From the NCBI GenBank assembly GCA_018818785.1, contig JAHIRF010000011.1, forward strand, positions 1 to 64,000: DNA of 64,000 bases, given 5' to 3'. A program made the position numbers and the translations under genes. Positions within the stretch are counted from its first letter, which is position 1, and each line of letters opens with the position of its first letter. The notes below the pieces were generated by a model. That model saw only the letters and a list, made by a program, of their open reading frames with translations, made no database searches and was not told the origin of the DNA. Of the stretch, positions 55,520 to 64,000 are shown one piece after another. The DNA comes from Thermoplasmatota archaeon (GTDB lineage: Archaea; Thermoplasmatota; Thermoplasmata; UBA10834).

Positions 55520-58519
55520 ATGAAGACAGGTGCAATGAGTAAGCTATCAGCCAGCATCATCGTGCTGGTAATGGCGATGTCCGCCTTGGTCATCCTTCCC
55601 GGATCGAACGAGGGTGCACTGCCAAGCGGGGTGAAAATATATGTGCCCGTATCCGACGGGTCTGGAGTATCATCGGGTGTTACGGTCACCCTGACGAATG
55701 TGCACACTGGGGCGGTCATTCTGGTCCCCTACGCATCGCCAGGCATGTTCGTAGCCACGAACGCTCCTTCGGGATATTACAGGATTGATGTGACCTCTGA
55801 CAACCATTGGGACCTCTGGGGTGCCAAGGAGTTCAGGTACGATGGTCTCACCAACTATACAGTCACTCCCGTCATCACGTTGGATGCATTCCCGGACAAG
55901 GTCCATCAGTGGAATGTGACAGTCAGGGACGCATCGACCAGCGCCAAGATATCTGGCGCGACAGTCGGGTTCTACGACCCGGTTCTTGACGAGATCGTCG
56001 CTCAGGCTACCACCAACTCGCTCGGTCTTGCCTCTGTGAACATGTTCAACTCCGCAACGCCTGGGGATTATGCACTGTTCGTGAAGGCGAAGAACTACAG
56101 GATGTATTATGATAACACGGTCGCTGTGACCTCCGACAGTTTCCCTAACTTGACCGTTACGAAATCCGTCCGAGTGACCGGCTTCGTGACTGATGAAGAC
56201 GGCCCAGCACCAAATGTTGTGGCGTACCTTCTCAGCAACGACACATCCTTGCCATGGATCGAGCGCCTGATGAAGAGCGCGACCGGCGGGAGCTTCTTCG
56301 AATTCGATGCGGTCCCGGGTGACTATACACTCTGCGTCGATGCAGGTGGAGTATCCGCATATATGCAGTACCTGACGGTAGGTGCAACCGCGATATCGCT
56401 GACTCTCCCCCTCGATGCTCAGACGCAGAGGACCGAGCAGATCGCGATAGAATACGGCGCTGACTACAACACATTCTCGTTGAGTCTGGATACCGTGTGG
56501 TCATATGACGACGCGTACCCTGGCCTGAAGTACGCCGATATCGGCAGCCTCAGGATGCAGGTCGATCTGAGCGCAGGAGCTCCTGATGGAACGATCGATG
56601 CAGGCGAGGTCGGCGCATTCACGGCAATGGTCTCGACTCAAGCCGCGGTCCATGTATCGACCGATGCACTCATAGAGGTGAACGATACCGTGTACAAATC
56701 CGCCACCTCGGTCACTGGCCTTGTCGTCGGATTGTCGACAGGATTGGTGACTTCGACCGATGGAGTCGCATACTCGTATGATTGCGCTTACACATCCGTC
56801 AAGGCATTGGATGTCGGTGCCGAGGAGTACACTGCGACCGCATACACGAGGTACGACACCGCGTCCGTGAACCAAGTCTATTCGATCGAGCTGCCATCCG
56901 GGTACGAACTCGTCTACAACAACACTGAGGAGACCGGGGAGCACGTCGCATCATACGGATACCTGACTGTGGTCCTTGATCCAGAAGAGTACGTGGGTAC
57001 GACGCAGGCCGTTGACATGGTCTTCGAGGAATGGATGATGCCTGACGCACTCGGAGGAGTCGATGACACCAACGTCACGTATGTGATGACCGACGAAGAC
57101 GGTAATGTGACCGGATATGTCGTGCGTGTAGGTTCCGAAGCGACATTCAACGCGACGAGTTCCTACGATCCGAACGGCAACCCTCTGGAATTCACATGGA
57201 CCTTCGATGATGGTGCATCTGAGACCACCAGCGAGCTGGCCTTCAACCATACATACACGACCGCATCCGCGAGCAGGACCGTGCTTCTGACAGTGACGGA
57301 TGTATCTGGAATGGTCAACCAGACTGAGTTCGAGGTCGTCTGTGACGCGCGCGACCCGACCCCGGTGTTGAGCGTGAAGGAACTCACCGTCAACGAGACG
57401 ACCAACACGCTCAAGGTCGACCAGTACGAACTGGTATGGTTCAACGCTACATCTTCGACTGATGATGTTGTCTCCGCAGACGATGCGCTCGGAATGATCG
57501 AATCGTTCCAAATCGAATATGGCGAGGGCAATGTGTCCGACCGTGTCTACATGACCGAGGATGAGAAGAACGTCTCGTACTCCTGGGAAGACTCTGGCAC
57601 ATACACCCTTGTCCTGAATGTCACGGATGTCGTAGGACACTGGAAGAACACCACGATGACCGTCATCGTCAACGATACATCTAGTCCCGACCCGTCCTTC
57701 GTAGTGAAGAACGAATCGTGGGGCACGAGCCTGATCGAGGGCGAAGTCATCGTATTCAATGCGAACGCGACCAAGGACAACATCGACAACAATAGCGCTC
57801 TGTACTTCTCGTGGTACTTCAACGACAATATGGGCGATGATTCGTGGCTCAACGGCACCGGACTCTGGAATGTCACGCACACCTTCGAGGTAAGCGGCAG
57901 CTACGCAGTCAGGTTGAATGTGACCGATAGCTCAGACAACTGGGACGGATACACAAAGACCGTGACCATAAGCGCTGGTCCGAGGCCCAATGTCATCATC
58001 GACAATGAGATAACGTTCGACCCGGTCGAGTTCACCGAGGACTCTCAGGGGTACATCGTCGTGAACATCACGAACCGTGGCAGCGCAGTAGCTACCGATA
58101 TCGTGTTGAAGTTCTACATCGAGAACGCCGATGGCACTGAGGACGAGCTGGGGACATGGTCCACCATACTGAACCGTACGACAGGCGCGACCATCACCAC
58201 CATCGAGGTCGGTGGCACGGCTTTCGTGAAGTTCCCGTACACCTTCAGCAGCCCAGGGACATACACGGTGAAGGTCAATGTGACCTCCGATAACCAGCTA
58301 GTGGTCGATGAGAACACCGCGGACATCACGGTCAAGGAAGCCGGATGGAAGAAGATCGCCCTGTGGGGCGGTGTCCTCGCTGTGATCATCCTGGTCCCGC
58401 TCCTACTCTTCCTGCGTGGCAGGTGGATGAAGAGGGACAAGAGAGGCCCGAGGCGCGAGAAGCAGAAGAAGGAGAAGGAGAAGCAGCAGAAGAAGGAGAA
58501 AGACAAGGAAGAAGTATAA
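55520..58519 (+). CDS. Large surface protein: carboxypeptidase-regulatory-like, PKD-like and CARDB-like domains, C-terminal TM with KE-rich tail
   Basis: Signal-like N-terminus, WTFDDGASETTSELAFNHTY, CARDB-like VVNITNRGSAVATDIVLKF, TM VLAVIILVPLLLFL. Confidence 0.82.
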   Translation: MKTGAMSKLSASIIVLVMAMSALVILPGSNEGALPSGVKIYVPVSDGSGVSSGVTVTLTNVHTGAVILVPYASPGMFVATNAPSGYYRIDVTSDNHWDLWGAKEFRYDGLTNYTVTPVITLDAFPDKVHQWNVTVRDASTSAKISGATVGFYDPVLDEIVAQATTNSLGLASVNMFNSATPGDYALFVKAKNYRMYYDNTVAVTSDSFPNLTVTKSVRVTGFVTDEDGPAPNVVAYLLSNDTSLPWIERLMKSATGGSFFEFDAVPGDYTLCVDAGGVSAYMQYLTVGATAISLTLPLDAQTQRTEQIAIEYGADYNTFSLSLDTVWSYDDAYPGLKYADIGSLRMQVDLSAGAPDGTIDAGEVGAFTAMVSTQAAVHVSTDALIEVNDTVYKSATSVTGLVVGLSTGLVTSTDGVAYSYDCAYTSVKALDVGAEEYTATAYTRYDTASVNQVYSIELPSGYELVYNNTEETGEHVASYGYLTVVLDPEEYVGTTQAVDMVFEEWMMPDALGGVDDTNVTYVMTDEDGNVTGYVVRVGSEATFNATSSYDPNGNPLEFTWTFDDGASETTSELAFNHTYTTASASRTVLLTVTDVSGMVNQTEFEVVCDARDPTPVLSVKELTVNETTNTLKVDQYELVWFNATSSTDDVVSADDALGMIESFQIEYGEGNVSDRVYMTEDEKNVSYSWEDSGTYTLVLNVTDVVGHWKNTTMTVIVNDTSSPDPSFVVKNESWGTSLIEGEVIVFNANATKDNIDNNSALYFSWYFNDNMGDDSWLNGTGLWNVTHTFEVSGSYAVRLNVTDSSDNWDGYTKTVTISAGPRPNVIIDNEITFDPVEFTEDSQGYIVVNITNRGSAVATDIVLKFYIENADGTEDELGTWSTILNRTTGATITTIEVGGTAFVKFPYTFSSPGTYTVKVNVTSDNQLVVDENTADITVKEAGWKKIALWGGVLAVIILVPLLLFLRGRWMKRDKRGPRREKQKKEKEKQQKKEKDKEEV

Positions 58520-58591
58520 TCCTTATCTGTCTGAGTCTCAAAACCTGCGAAACCTCTTAACTCACCTTTTCATTTCTTGTCATGTATCAGC

Positions 58592-59350
58592 ATGCGTGAA
58601 GCATCGTGGCGTCTGGTCGACAGTGGCATCGTATCCCCTCCGGTCTCGGGCGCTTTGGACGAAGCCATCTTGGAGGCACATTCAAGAGGAATGGTCCCGA
58701 ACACCCTCCACTTCTACATTCGTTCCTCGCCGACAGTCTCGGTGGGCCATTTCCAGAAGGTGTGCGAGACGCTTGACCTGGATGAGTGTCGGACTCGTGG
58801 GGTCAGCATCATCAGGCGTCGTTCGGGCGGTCGCTCGATATACACGGATTCAGGACAGTTGATCTATGCCATCGTGCTCTCCCGCTCGGACATACCGGCT
58901 TCCCCAGAGAAGTCATTCGAGGTCCTATGCACGATCGTCTCCAGGGCCATATCATCCTTCGGAGTCGACGCAAGGTATCGACCTGTGAACGATGTCGAGA
59001 TTGCCGGGAAGAAGGTCTCAGGAAGCGCTCAGCTGAGGCGGAAAGGCTCGGTCCTGCAGCATGGGACCGTTCTTGTCGACACGGATATCGAGGTCATGGA
59101 CTCGGTGCTGAGATTGGACCGGGAAAGGAACCTTGGACCATCCAAACCGTCTGATCGTGTGACGACACTATCTCACGTACTTGGTGTGATCCCAGATATG
59201 ACCGAAGTGAAATCGAGGTTGTCCCGAGCATTCTCCGACCATTTGAGATCCGAACTCGTTCGAGATGAATTGACCCGGTTCGAAGCGGATCTTGTGAACG
59301 AATTGGTCGGAACCCACTATTCCAAGGATGAGTGGAATCTGAAGTTCTGA
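58592..59350 (+). CDS. Lipoate-protein ligase A family (BPL/LPL)
   Basis: RRRSGGRSIYTDSGQLIYAIVL, NDVEIAGKKVSGSAQLRRKGSVLQHGTVLVD. Confidence 0.92.
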   Translation: MREASWRLVDSGIVSPPVSGALDEAILEAHSRGMVPNTLHFYIRSSPTVSVGHFQKVCETLDLDECRTRGVSIIRRRSGGRSIYTDSGQLIYAIVLSRSDIPASPEKSFEVLCTIVSRAISSFGVDARYRPVNDVEIAGKKVSGSAQLRRKGSVLQHGTVLVDTDIEVMDSVLRLDRERNLGPSKPSDRVTTLSHVLGVIPDMTEVKSRLSRAFSDHLRSELVRDELTRFEADLVNELVGTHYSKDEWNLKF

Positions 59351-59351
59351 A

Positions 59352-61070
59352 CTACATCTCCTCGGGCGCGTCTATGCCTAGACACATCAGGGTATTTCTG
59401 ATCGTCCATCTGCTGGCTTCGACCAATGCGAGCCGCGCTTCCCTGACTTCTCCCTCTGCCTTCAGGACTGGAATGTATCTATAGAATTGATTGAACTGTG
59501 CCGCCAGTTCCTGAGCGTACGCGGCGAGAGGATGCGCCCTTCTGTTGTCCGCGCAATCCTCGATGATCGACGGGAAGCGCGATATGATCTTGACCAGAGC
59601 CTTCTCATGGTCGGTGATCAGGTGCCTAGCATCGAACTTGCCGCTCAGCTCAACAGCCTTGTTCATTATCGAGCACGCGCGCGCATGCGCGTATTGAACG
59701 AACGGTGCGCTCGCACCCTCGAAATTGAGCGCGTCTTCCCACTTGAAGACTATCTGTTTCTCCGCCTGTATCCTGATTATGTTGTATCTGAGCGAGCCGA
59801 CGCCCACGACGCGCGCGATCCCCCTCATCTTCTCCTCTGAGATGTCGGGCCTTCTCCTCTTGACTTCCTCATACGCGCGCTCGGTCGCTTCTTCGATCAG
59901 GTCGTCTATGTAGACGACCCGTCCCTTGCGAGTCGACATCCTGCCTTCGGGCAGGGAGACGAACGAATAGAACACAACATCCGGTTTCCTATCGACGCCC
60001 ATGATCTTCAGCGCGGCCGCCAGCTCTTGCATCCCAAGCTTCTGGTCTTCGCCAAGCACGTTGATCGGAATGTCCGTCCTGCTGAATTTGTCCAAGTGAT
60101 ATGCGAGGTCTCTCGTGGTATAGAGTGAGGTGCCATCGGATCGCGTGAACACCCATTTTGTCTCTCTTCCGCTTATTCCGAAACTCTCTAATTCGAGGTG
60201 ATACGCGCCGTCCACCTCGACGCTGAACTCTGATCTCTTCAGCGCCTCGATGACTCGATCGACGCTGCCGTCCTGGACGAACTTGGACTCCCAGGTGATC
60301 CCATCGTATTCGATGTTCAATCTCTTCATGCTCTTCTTTATCTCTTGGAGCACGCGCTCGCAGTTCTCCCTCGCTATGGCGACGGTCTCCTCGTCCCCGT
60401 GCTCGAGCTTGTAGAGCATCTCGTCCATCTGTTTCAGGATGGCTGGATCCTCCTCTGCGCACTTGTTCGCCTTCTGATAGTATAGGACATAACGGTAGTG
60501 GTCCGCATCCCTGTCGGGCTCATCATCCAGCTTGAGATGCTTCACGCCCCAGGTCATCACGACGACCTGTCGACCGACATCGTTCACGTAGAATTCGGTC
60601 GAGACGTCGTACCCCGCCATGCGCATCACTCGCGCCAGAGTATCGCCTATGATCGGGTTCCTGGCCCGGCCTACATGCAGCGGGCCCGTAGGATTTGCGC
60701 TCGTGTGTTCCAACAATATCTTATCTTTCTTCGGCTCACCTGCGCCATACCTGTCCTTCCTGGCAAGTGCGTCCTCGATGACTGATTGGGCCAGCCCGTC
60801 GTATCCGACATGGAAATTGACATATCCGCCCTTGGCCTCGACCTTCTCTATAAGGTCGCCCGCCATGATCGATGATGCCAGCTCCTGGGCGATCACGTTG
60901 GGCGCTTTCCTCATCTGCTTCGCCAGTGGGAAGCATGGGAACGCGAGGTCTCCCATGCCATCAGGCGCAATGTCGAGCACTACCGGTGAATCGACGCCAA
61001 GCTTTGCCAACGCATCTGCTAAAACCGTCGAAACCTCTGATTTGAATCTGCTGAAAGTGTCTGAAACCAT
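59352..61070 (-). CDS. argS: Arginyl-tRNA synthetase
   Basis: EHTSANPTGPLHVGRARNPIIGDTL, GRMSTRKGRVVYIDDL. Confidence 0.97.
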   Translation of the reverse strand: MVSDTFSRFKSEVSTVLADALAKLGVDSPVVLDIAPDGMGDLAFPCFPLAKQMRKAPNVIAQELASSIMAGDLIEKVEAKGGYVNFHVGYDGLAQSVIEDALARKDRYGAGEPKKDKILLEHTSANPTGPLHVGRARNPIIGDTLARVMRMAGYDVSTEFYVNDVGRQVVVMTWGVKHLKLDDEPDRDADHYRYVLYYQKANKCAEEDPAILKQMDEMLYKLEHGDEETVAIARENCERVLQEIKKSMKRLNIEYDGITWESKFVQDGSVDRVIEALKRSEFSVEVDGAYHLELESFGISGRETKWVFTRSDGTSLYTTRDLAYHLDKFSRTDIPINVLGEDQKLGMQELAAALKIMGVDRKPDVVFYSFVSLPEGRMSTRKGRVVYIDDLIEEATERAYEEVKRRRPDISEEKMRGIARVVGVGSLRYNIIRIQAEKQIVFKWEDALNFEGASAPFVQYAHARACSIMNKAVELSGKFDARHLITDHEKALVKIISRFPSIIEDCADNRRAHPLAAYAQELAAQFNQFYRYIPVLKAEGEVREARLALVEASRWTIRNTLMCLGIDAPEEM

Positions 61071-61072
61071 AC

Positions 61073-62299
61073 TCAGTTCACCCGGAATCTAAGTATGCCT
61101 GCAATGCCGCCGAACGCCTTCTTCAACAGCTCGCCCTCCTCCGACTCTCCAGATATGAATTCGACCTTAGTATTGTTGGCATCCGCCATCTTGTGGAGCT
61201 CTTCGACGAGGTCCTCGACGTCATCTGCCCTCATGACTGTCTGGCATTTATCGCACTTGATATTGTCTGACGAGTTCTGGGTCATCGTTTCCTTCTCGAA
61301 CCCGCAGCTGGGGCATGTGAGTCTGAGCCGCACCCTCCTCATGTCCTCTGATAGCAGGAGAGCGTCCACGGCACCGATCATCAGGGCGTTCCTGACCTGT
61401 TCCTCGCCGTATATCGAGAGACCACCATCCGCCTTCCTGATCTCTTCGAACAGTCGCTGCATCAGGTTCTTCTCCCTCATGAGGTCAATGCCCTTGAGGG
61501 CATCCCTCGCCTTCTCGACCAGTTCCCTGAGGCCGTACTCGTCCGTGTACCCGACGTCGAATGTGTCTATGACCTTGTTCTGGAGCTCATAATGAAGGTA
61601 CTCGCTCTTGACGAAATATTCCTTCGTTGGTCCGGGTCCTCCTATGAGCACTCCCTTCAGATTCTTGTTCGTCAGAAGCGATTCGTTTACGACATCCGCC
61701 ACCTTCTTGTAGAATTCGTGAGCCGCTATCTCGATCAACCGTTCGAACCTTCGGGCGGATTGACCGCCCCTGCCATGCTTGCTGGGGACCAGTGACGGTA
61801 TGTTCTTGATCGGTATGATCCGTTTTCCATGCAGGAGCCCTATCGTCGCTTCGCCCCTGTCGATGACTATCAGCCCATAGGAGTCCTTCTGCTCCAGCAT
61901 CTGAATGAGTGGTTCGGTGAAGAAACCGGAATCGCATCTGTATATGAAAGTCTGGACTACGTCCGGAGGCTCAATAGAGTATTGAACCATCGATGTCTGG
62001 TCTGCCGAGGTCGACTTGTGCCCCACGAAGAAGACGAGGCCGTTCCCTGGCGGCTGTCGCTGCCCTTTCAACCTCGAGAGGATTGATGATATGGCCGCTT
62101 GGACGTTCTTTCTCGTGCTCGCGCTCTTTATGTTCGAGGATTGAGAGTACTCATTCCTCAGGTAGGCAGCAACATCCGAGATCTGCCTCGTAGGCGGTAT
62201 GTACAGCGATATGAGTTCCGTGCCTCTGCCGGAGATCTTCTCGACCTCCTCGAGGCTTCTCCTGAACTCGTATTTCTGCAGTTCCGTTAGCTCAGTCAT
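61073..62299 (-). CDS. prf1: Peptide chain release factor aRF1
   Basis: LISLYIPPTRQISDVAAYLRNEYSQSSNIKS, NIKS motif, GRGGQSARRFERL (GGQ). Confidence 0.97.
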   Translation of the reverse strand: MTELTELQKYEFRRSLEEVEKISGRGTELISLYIPPTRQISDVAAYLRNEYSQSSNIKSASTRKNVQAAISSILSRLKGQRQPPGNGLVFFVGHKSTSADQTSMVQYSIEPPDVVQTFIYRCDSGFFTEPLIQMLEQKDSYGLIVIDRGEATIGLLHGKRIIPIKNIPSLVPSKHGRGGQSARRFERLIEIAAHEFYKKVADVVNESLLTNKNLKGVLIGGPGPTKEYFVKSEYLHYELQNKVIDTFDVGYTDEYGLRELVEKARDALKGIDLMREKNLMQRLFEEIRKADGGLSIYGEEQVRNALMIGAVDALLLSEDMRRVRLRLTCPSCGFEKETMTQNSSDNIKCDKCQTVMRADDVEDLVEELHKMADANNTKVEFISGESEEGELLKKAFGGIAGILRFRVN

Positions 62300-62355
62300 A
62301 CGAGAATCCAGTCCGAAGCTTTTTGTACAGGTTAGAGCGTTCGTCATTATAAAGG

Positions 62356-63045
62356 TTGACCATGATGGATGCAGTCGTTTTGTCCCTCGGCGGATCGATA
62401 CTGGTGAGGGATCCAGACTCCTCGGATTTCATAAGAAAAATGTCCAAGATGCTCATCGAAATCTCGTCTAAACACAAGGTGTATGTCGTGACCGGCGGAG
62501 GAAGGATCGCACGGTTCTACATCAATAACGGCCGTGCTCTCGGAGCGGACGAGCGGGCCCTCGACATCATGGGCATCGAGACGACGAGACTGAACGCGCG
62601 ACTTTTGATAACCGCGCTCGGTGCACACGCATCTCCCGAACCACCTCGGACATACGACGAGGCTGCAGTCGCGGGCATGGAACACCGCATCGTCGTCATG
62701 GGTGGTGTGAGCCCCGGGATAACAACTGACGCCGTGTCGGCATATCTCGCGGAACGTATCGGGGCGAAACGTCTCGTCAATGCCACATCGGTGGACGGTG
62801 CTTACACTGCGGACCCGAAGAAGGACAGCAGCGCAAAGAAGATACCAAGGATGACCCACGAAGCGCTCATCAAGCTGGTCGGCACTGATCCCCTTGGGGC
62901 GGGGCCGAATGTGGTGTTCGATCCTGCAGGATCGCAGGTAATCGCCAAGAACAAGATCCAGTTGGCCATAGTGGACGGCACTGATATCGGCAACCTGAAG
63001 AACGCGCTATGCGGCTCGGACTTCTCTGGTACGTTGGTCGAGTGA
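62356..63045 (+). CDS. pyrH: UMP kinase (archaeal PyrH)
   Basis: VVLSLGGSILV, VVTGGGRIARFYI, NATSVDGAYTADPKKD. Confidence 0.95.
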   Translation: MTMMDAVVLSLGGSILVRDPDSSDFIRKMSKMLIEISSKHKVYVVTGGGRIARFYINNGRALGADERALDIMGIETTRLNARLLITALGAHASPEPPRTYDEAAVAGMEHRIVVMGGVSPGITTDAVSAYLAERIGAKRLVNATSVDGAYTADPKKDSSAKKIPRMTHEALIKLVGTDPLGAGPNVVFDPAGSQVIAKNKIQLAIVDGTDIGNLKNALCGSDFSGTLVE

Positions 63046-63046
63046 T

Positions 63047-63946
63047 TCAGAGCGGCTCGAATTCCTCACTCCTCACTTCCCTGATCCCTAGCGCAGCGAA
63101 CCTCTCGCTCAGACCCCTGTAGATCGGTTTCGACATGCTCTTCTTGTGGAAGTAGACGATCTTCGCATCGTCGCTCTTCTGAGCCATCTGCAATATCATC
63201 TCATCGCTCAACGAATCGAGTGCGTAGTTGGCTGCCATATGGCCTATCGAGACCTTTCTGGACAAGGCGATGTCCGTGTATCTTGGTGCGTAATGCCCCC
63301 CGCCGACTCCAATGACGGATGGGTATCCATCATCCGACACTGAGAGTATCGATGTCGCTATGGCTTCCGCTGCATCCTCTCTTCCCCAGAGTTCCTCATA
63401 GCTTCCTATCTCGATGTAAAACGCAGGTGCGGTGAGGAGCAGCGGACCATGGTGTGTGGTCTCGAACGAAACGTCGAACCCCATGCCCTGCGCCTCCCTC
63501 GAGAGGCATCTCAAAGCGGATGTCATGAAGCCTGGATGCGACCTGCACAGAGTGCCGCTCTTCCCTCCGAAATCCGCAGAAGAATAATTGCCGATCGGAT
63601 GGACCGTCAGTGTTGGTATCTTGGACGCGGCCTTGTGCCTGGAAGCGAATATGACGACATCCGTCTCACATCCTAGGACTTTCGAAACACGTTCATCGAT
63701 GTTATCCTCGTCCAGGTGTATGCGGTCTACCTGGACCATCGCGAAATCGTCCCTGCGGAGGATCGGGTGCTCCTCGAACATGCCGCCCTCTAACCATCCA
63801 GACCTTTCAAGGAGTCTGGATCTGATGTTCATCGAAGCGTTGTCCTCGGAGGAAGTGACTATGATCTTCACGCATACCTCACCGACGATATCCGCAATAA
63901 CACTTTCACCTGCCATAACCATCGAAAAGAATGAGCCACTCTTCAA
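63047..63946 (-). CDS. dtdA: D-aminoacyl-tRNA deacylase DtdA (GEK1 type); start may be downstream
   Basis: ASRHKAASKIPTLTVHPIGNYS, SFETTHHGPLL, GGGHYAPR. Confidence 0.92.
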   Translation of the reverse strand: MKSGSFFSMVMAGESVIADIVGEVCVKIIVTSSEDNASMNIRSRLLERSGWLEGGMFEEHPILRRDDFAMVQVDRIHLDEDNIDERVSKVLGCETDVVIFASRHKAASKIPTLTVHPIGNYSSADFGGKSGTLCRSHPGFMTSALRCLSREAQGMGFDVSFETTHHGPLLLTAPAFYIEIGSYEELWGREDAAEAIATSILSVSDDGYPSVIGVGGGHYAPRYTDIALSRKVSIGHMAANYALDSLSDEMILQMAQKSDDAKIVYFHKKSMSKPIYRGLSERFAALGIREVRSEEFEPL

Positions 63947-64000
63947 GCGAAGGATACGATCCGCGATATCCGTCCACTCCGGACTTATCTAGTCAGGAAA

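Noticed and set aside
1-64000. CRISPR array, prophage, transposase or integrase
   Set aside because: No regularly spaced repeats and no transposase, integrase or phage-structural ORFs recognised by eye in the ORF track.

Overview
Archaeal chromosomal window (archaellum genes, archaeal-type tRNAs with introns, aRF1, ArgS, S3Ae, DtdA, PurP), probably Thermoplasmata-like by gene content; the taxonomy is inference. The left ~11.6 kb is one minus-strand archaellum (fla/arl) locus with unusual features: two tandem FlaI ATPases (one runs off the left edge), a FlaF with an inserted six-blade NHL-like propeller, three archaellins (one carrying about three FN3-like domains), two FlaD/E-domain proteins, long GC-rich 5' leaders, a 26-bp exact inverted repeat flanking the FN3 archaellin, a 10-bp motif (A[T/A]GA[G/T]AATCA) upstream of every archaellin and of a neighbouring wHTH gene, and two divergent paralogous wHTH regulators. 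The rest is mostly housekeeping and metabolic: Lrp, YkgJ-type cysteine cluster protein, pyrC, AMMECR1, AOR plus ferredoxin, ArsA/Get3, S3Ae, peptide ABC permeases with a PKD-decorated binding protein, M20 peptidase, HdrBC, ModE-like regulator, TetR plus ABC-2 exporter, PrsW, MJ0973-like PAPS reductase, M50 peptidase, FAD oxidoreductase, Adk, RNase HI, MutS/MutL, MttB-family protein without Pyl, PurP, PKD/CARDB surface protein, LplA, ArgS, aRF1, PyrH and DtdA. Two eukaryote-reminiscent signalling modules are present: V4R plus roadblock/LC7, and a Rab-like GTPase plus V4R-DUF835. Two intron-containing tRNAs were found. No CRISPR array, rRNA operon, integrase or prophage was recognised.
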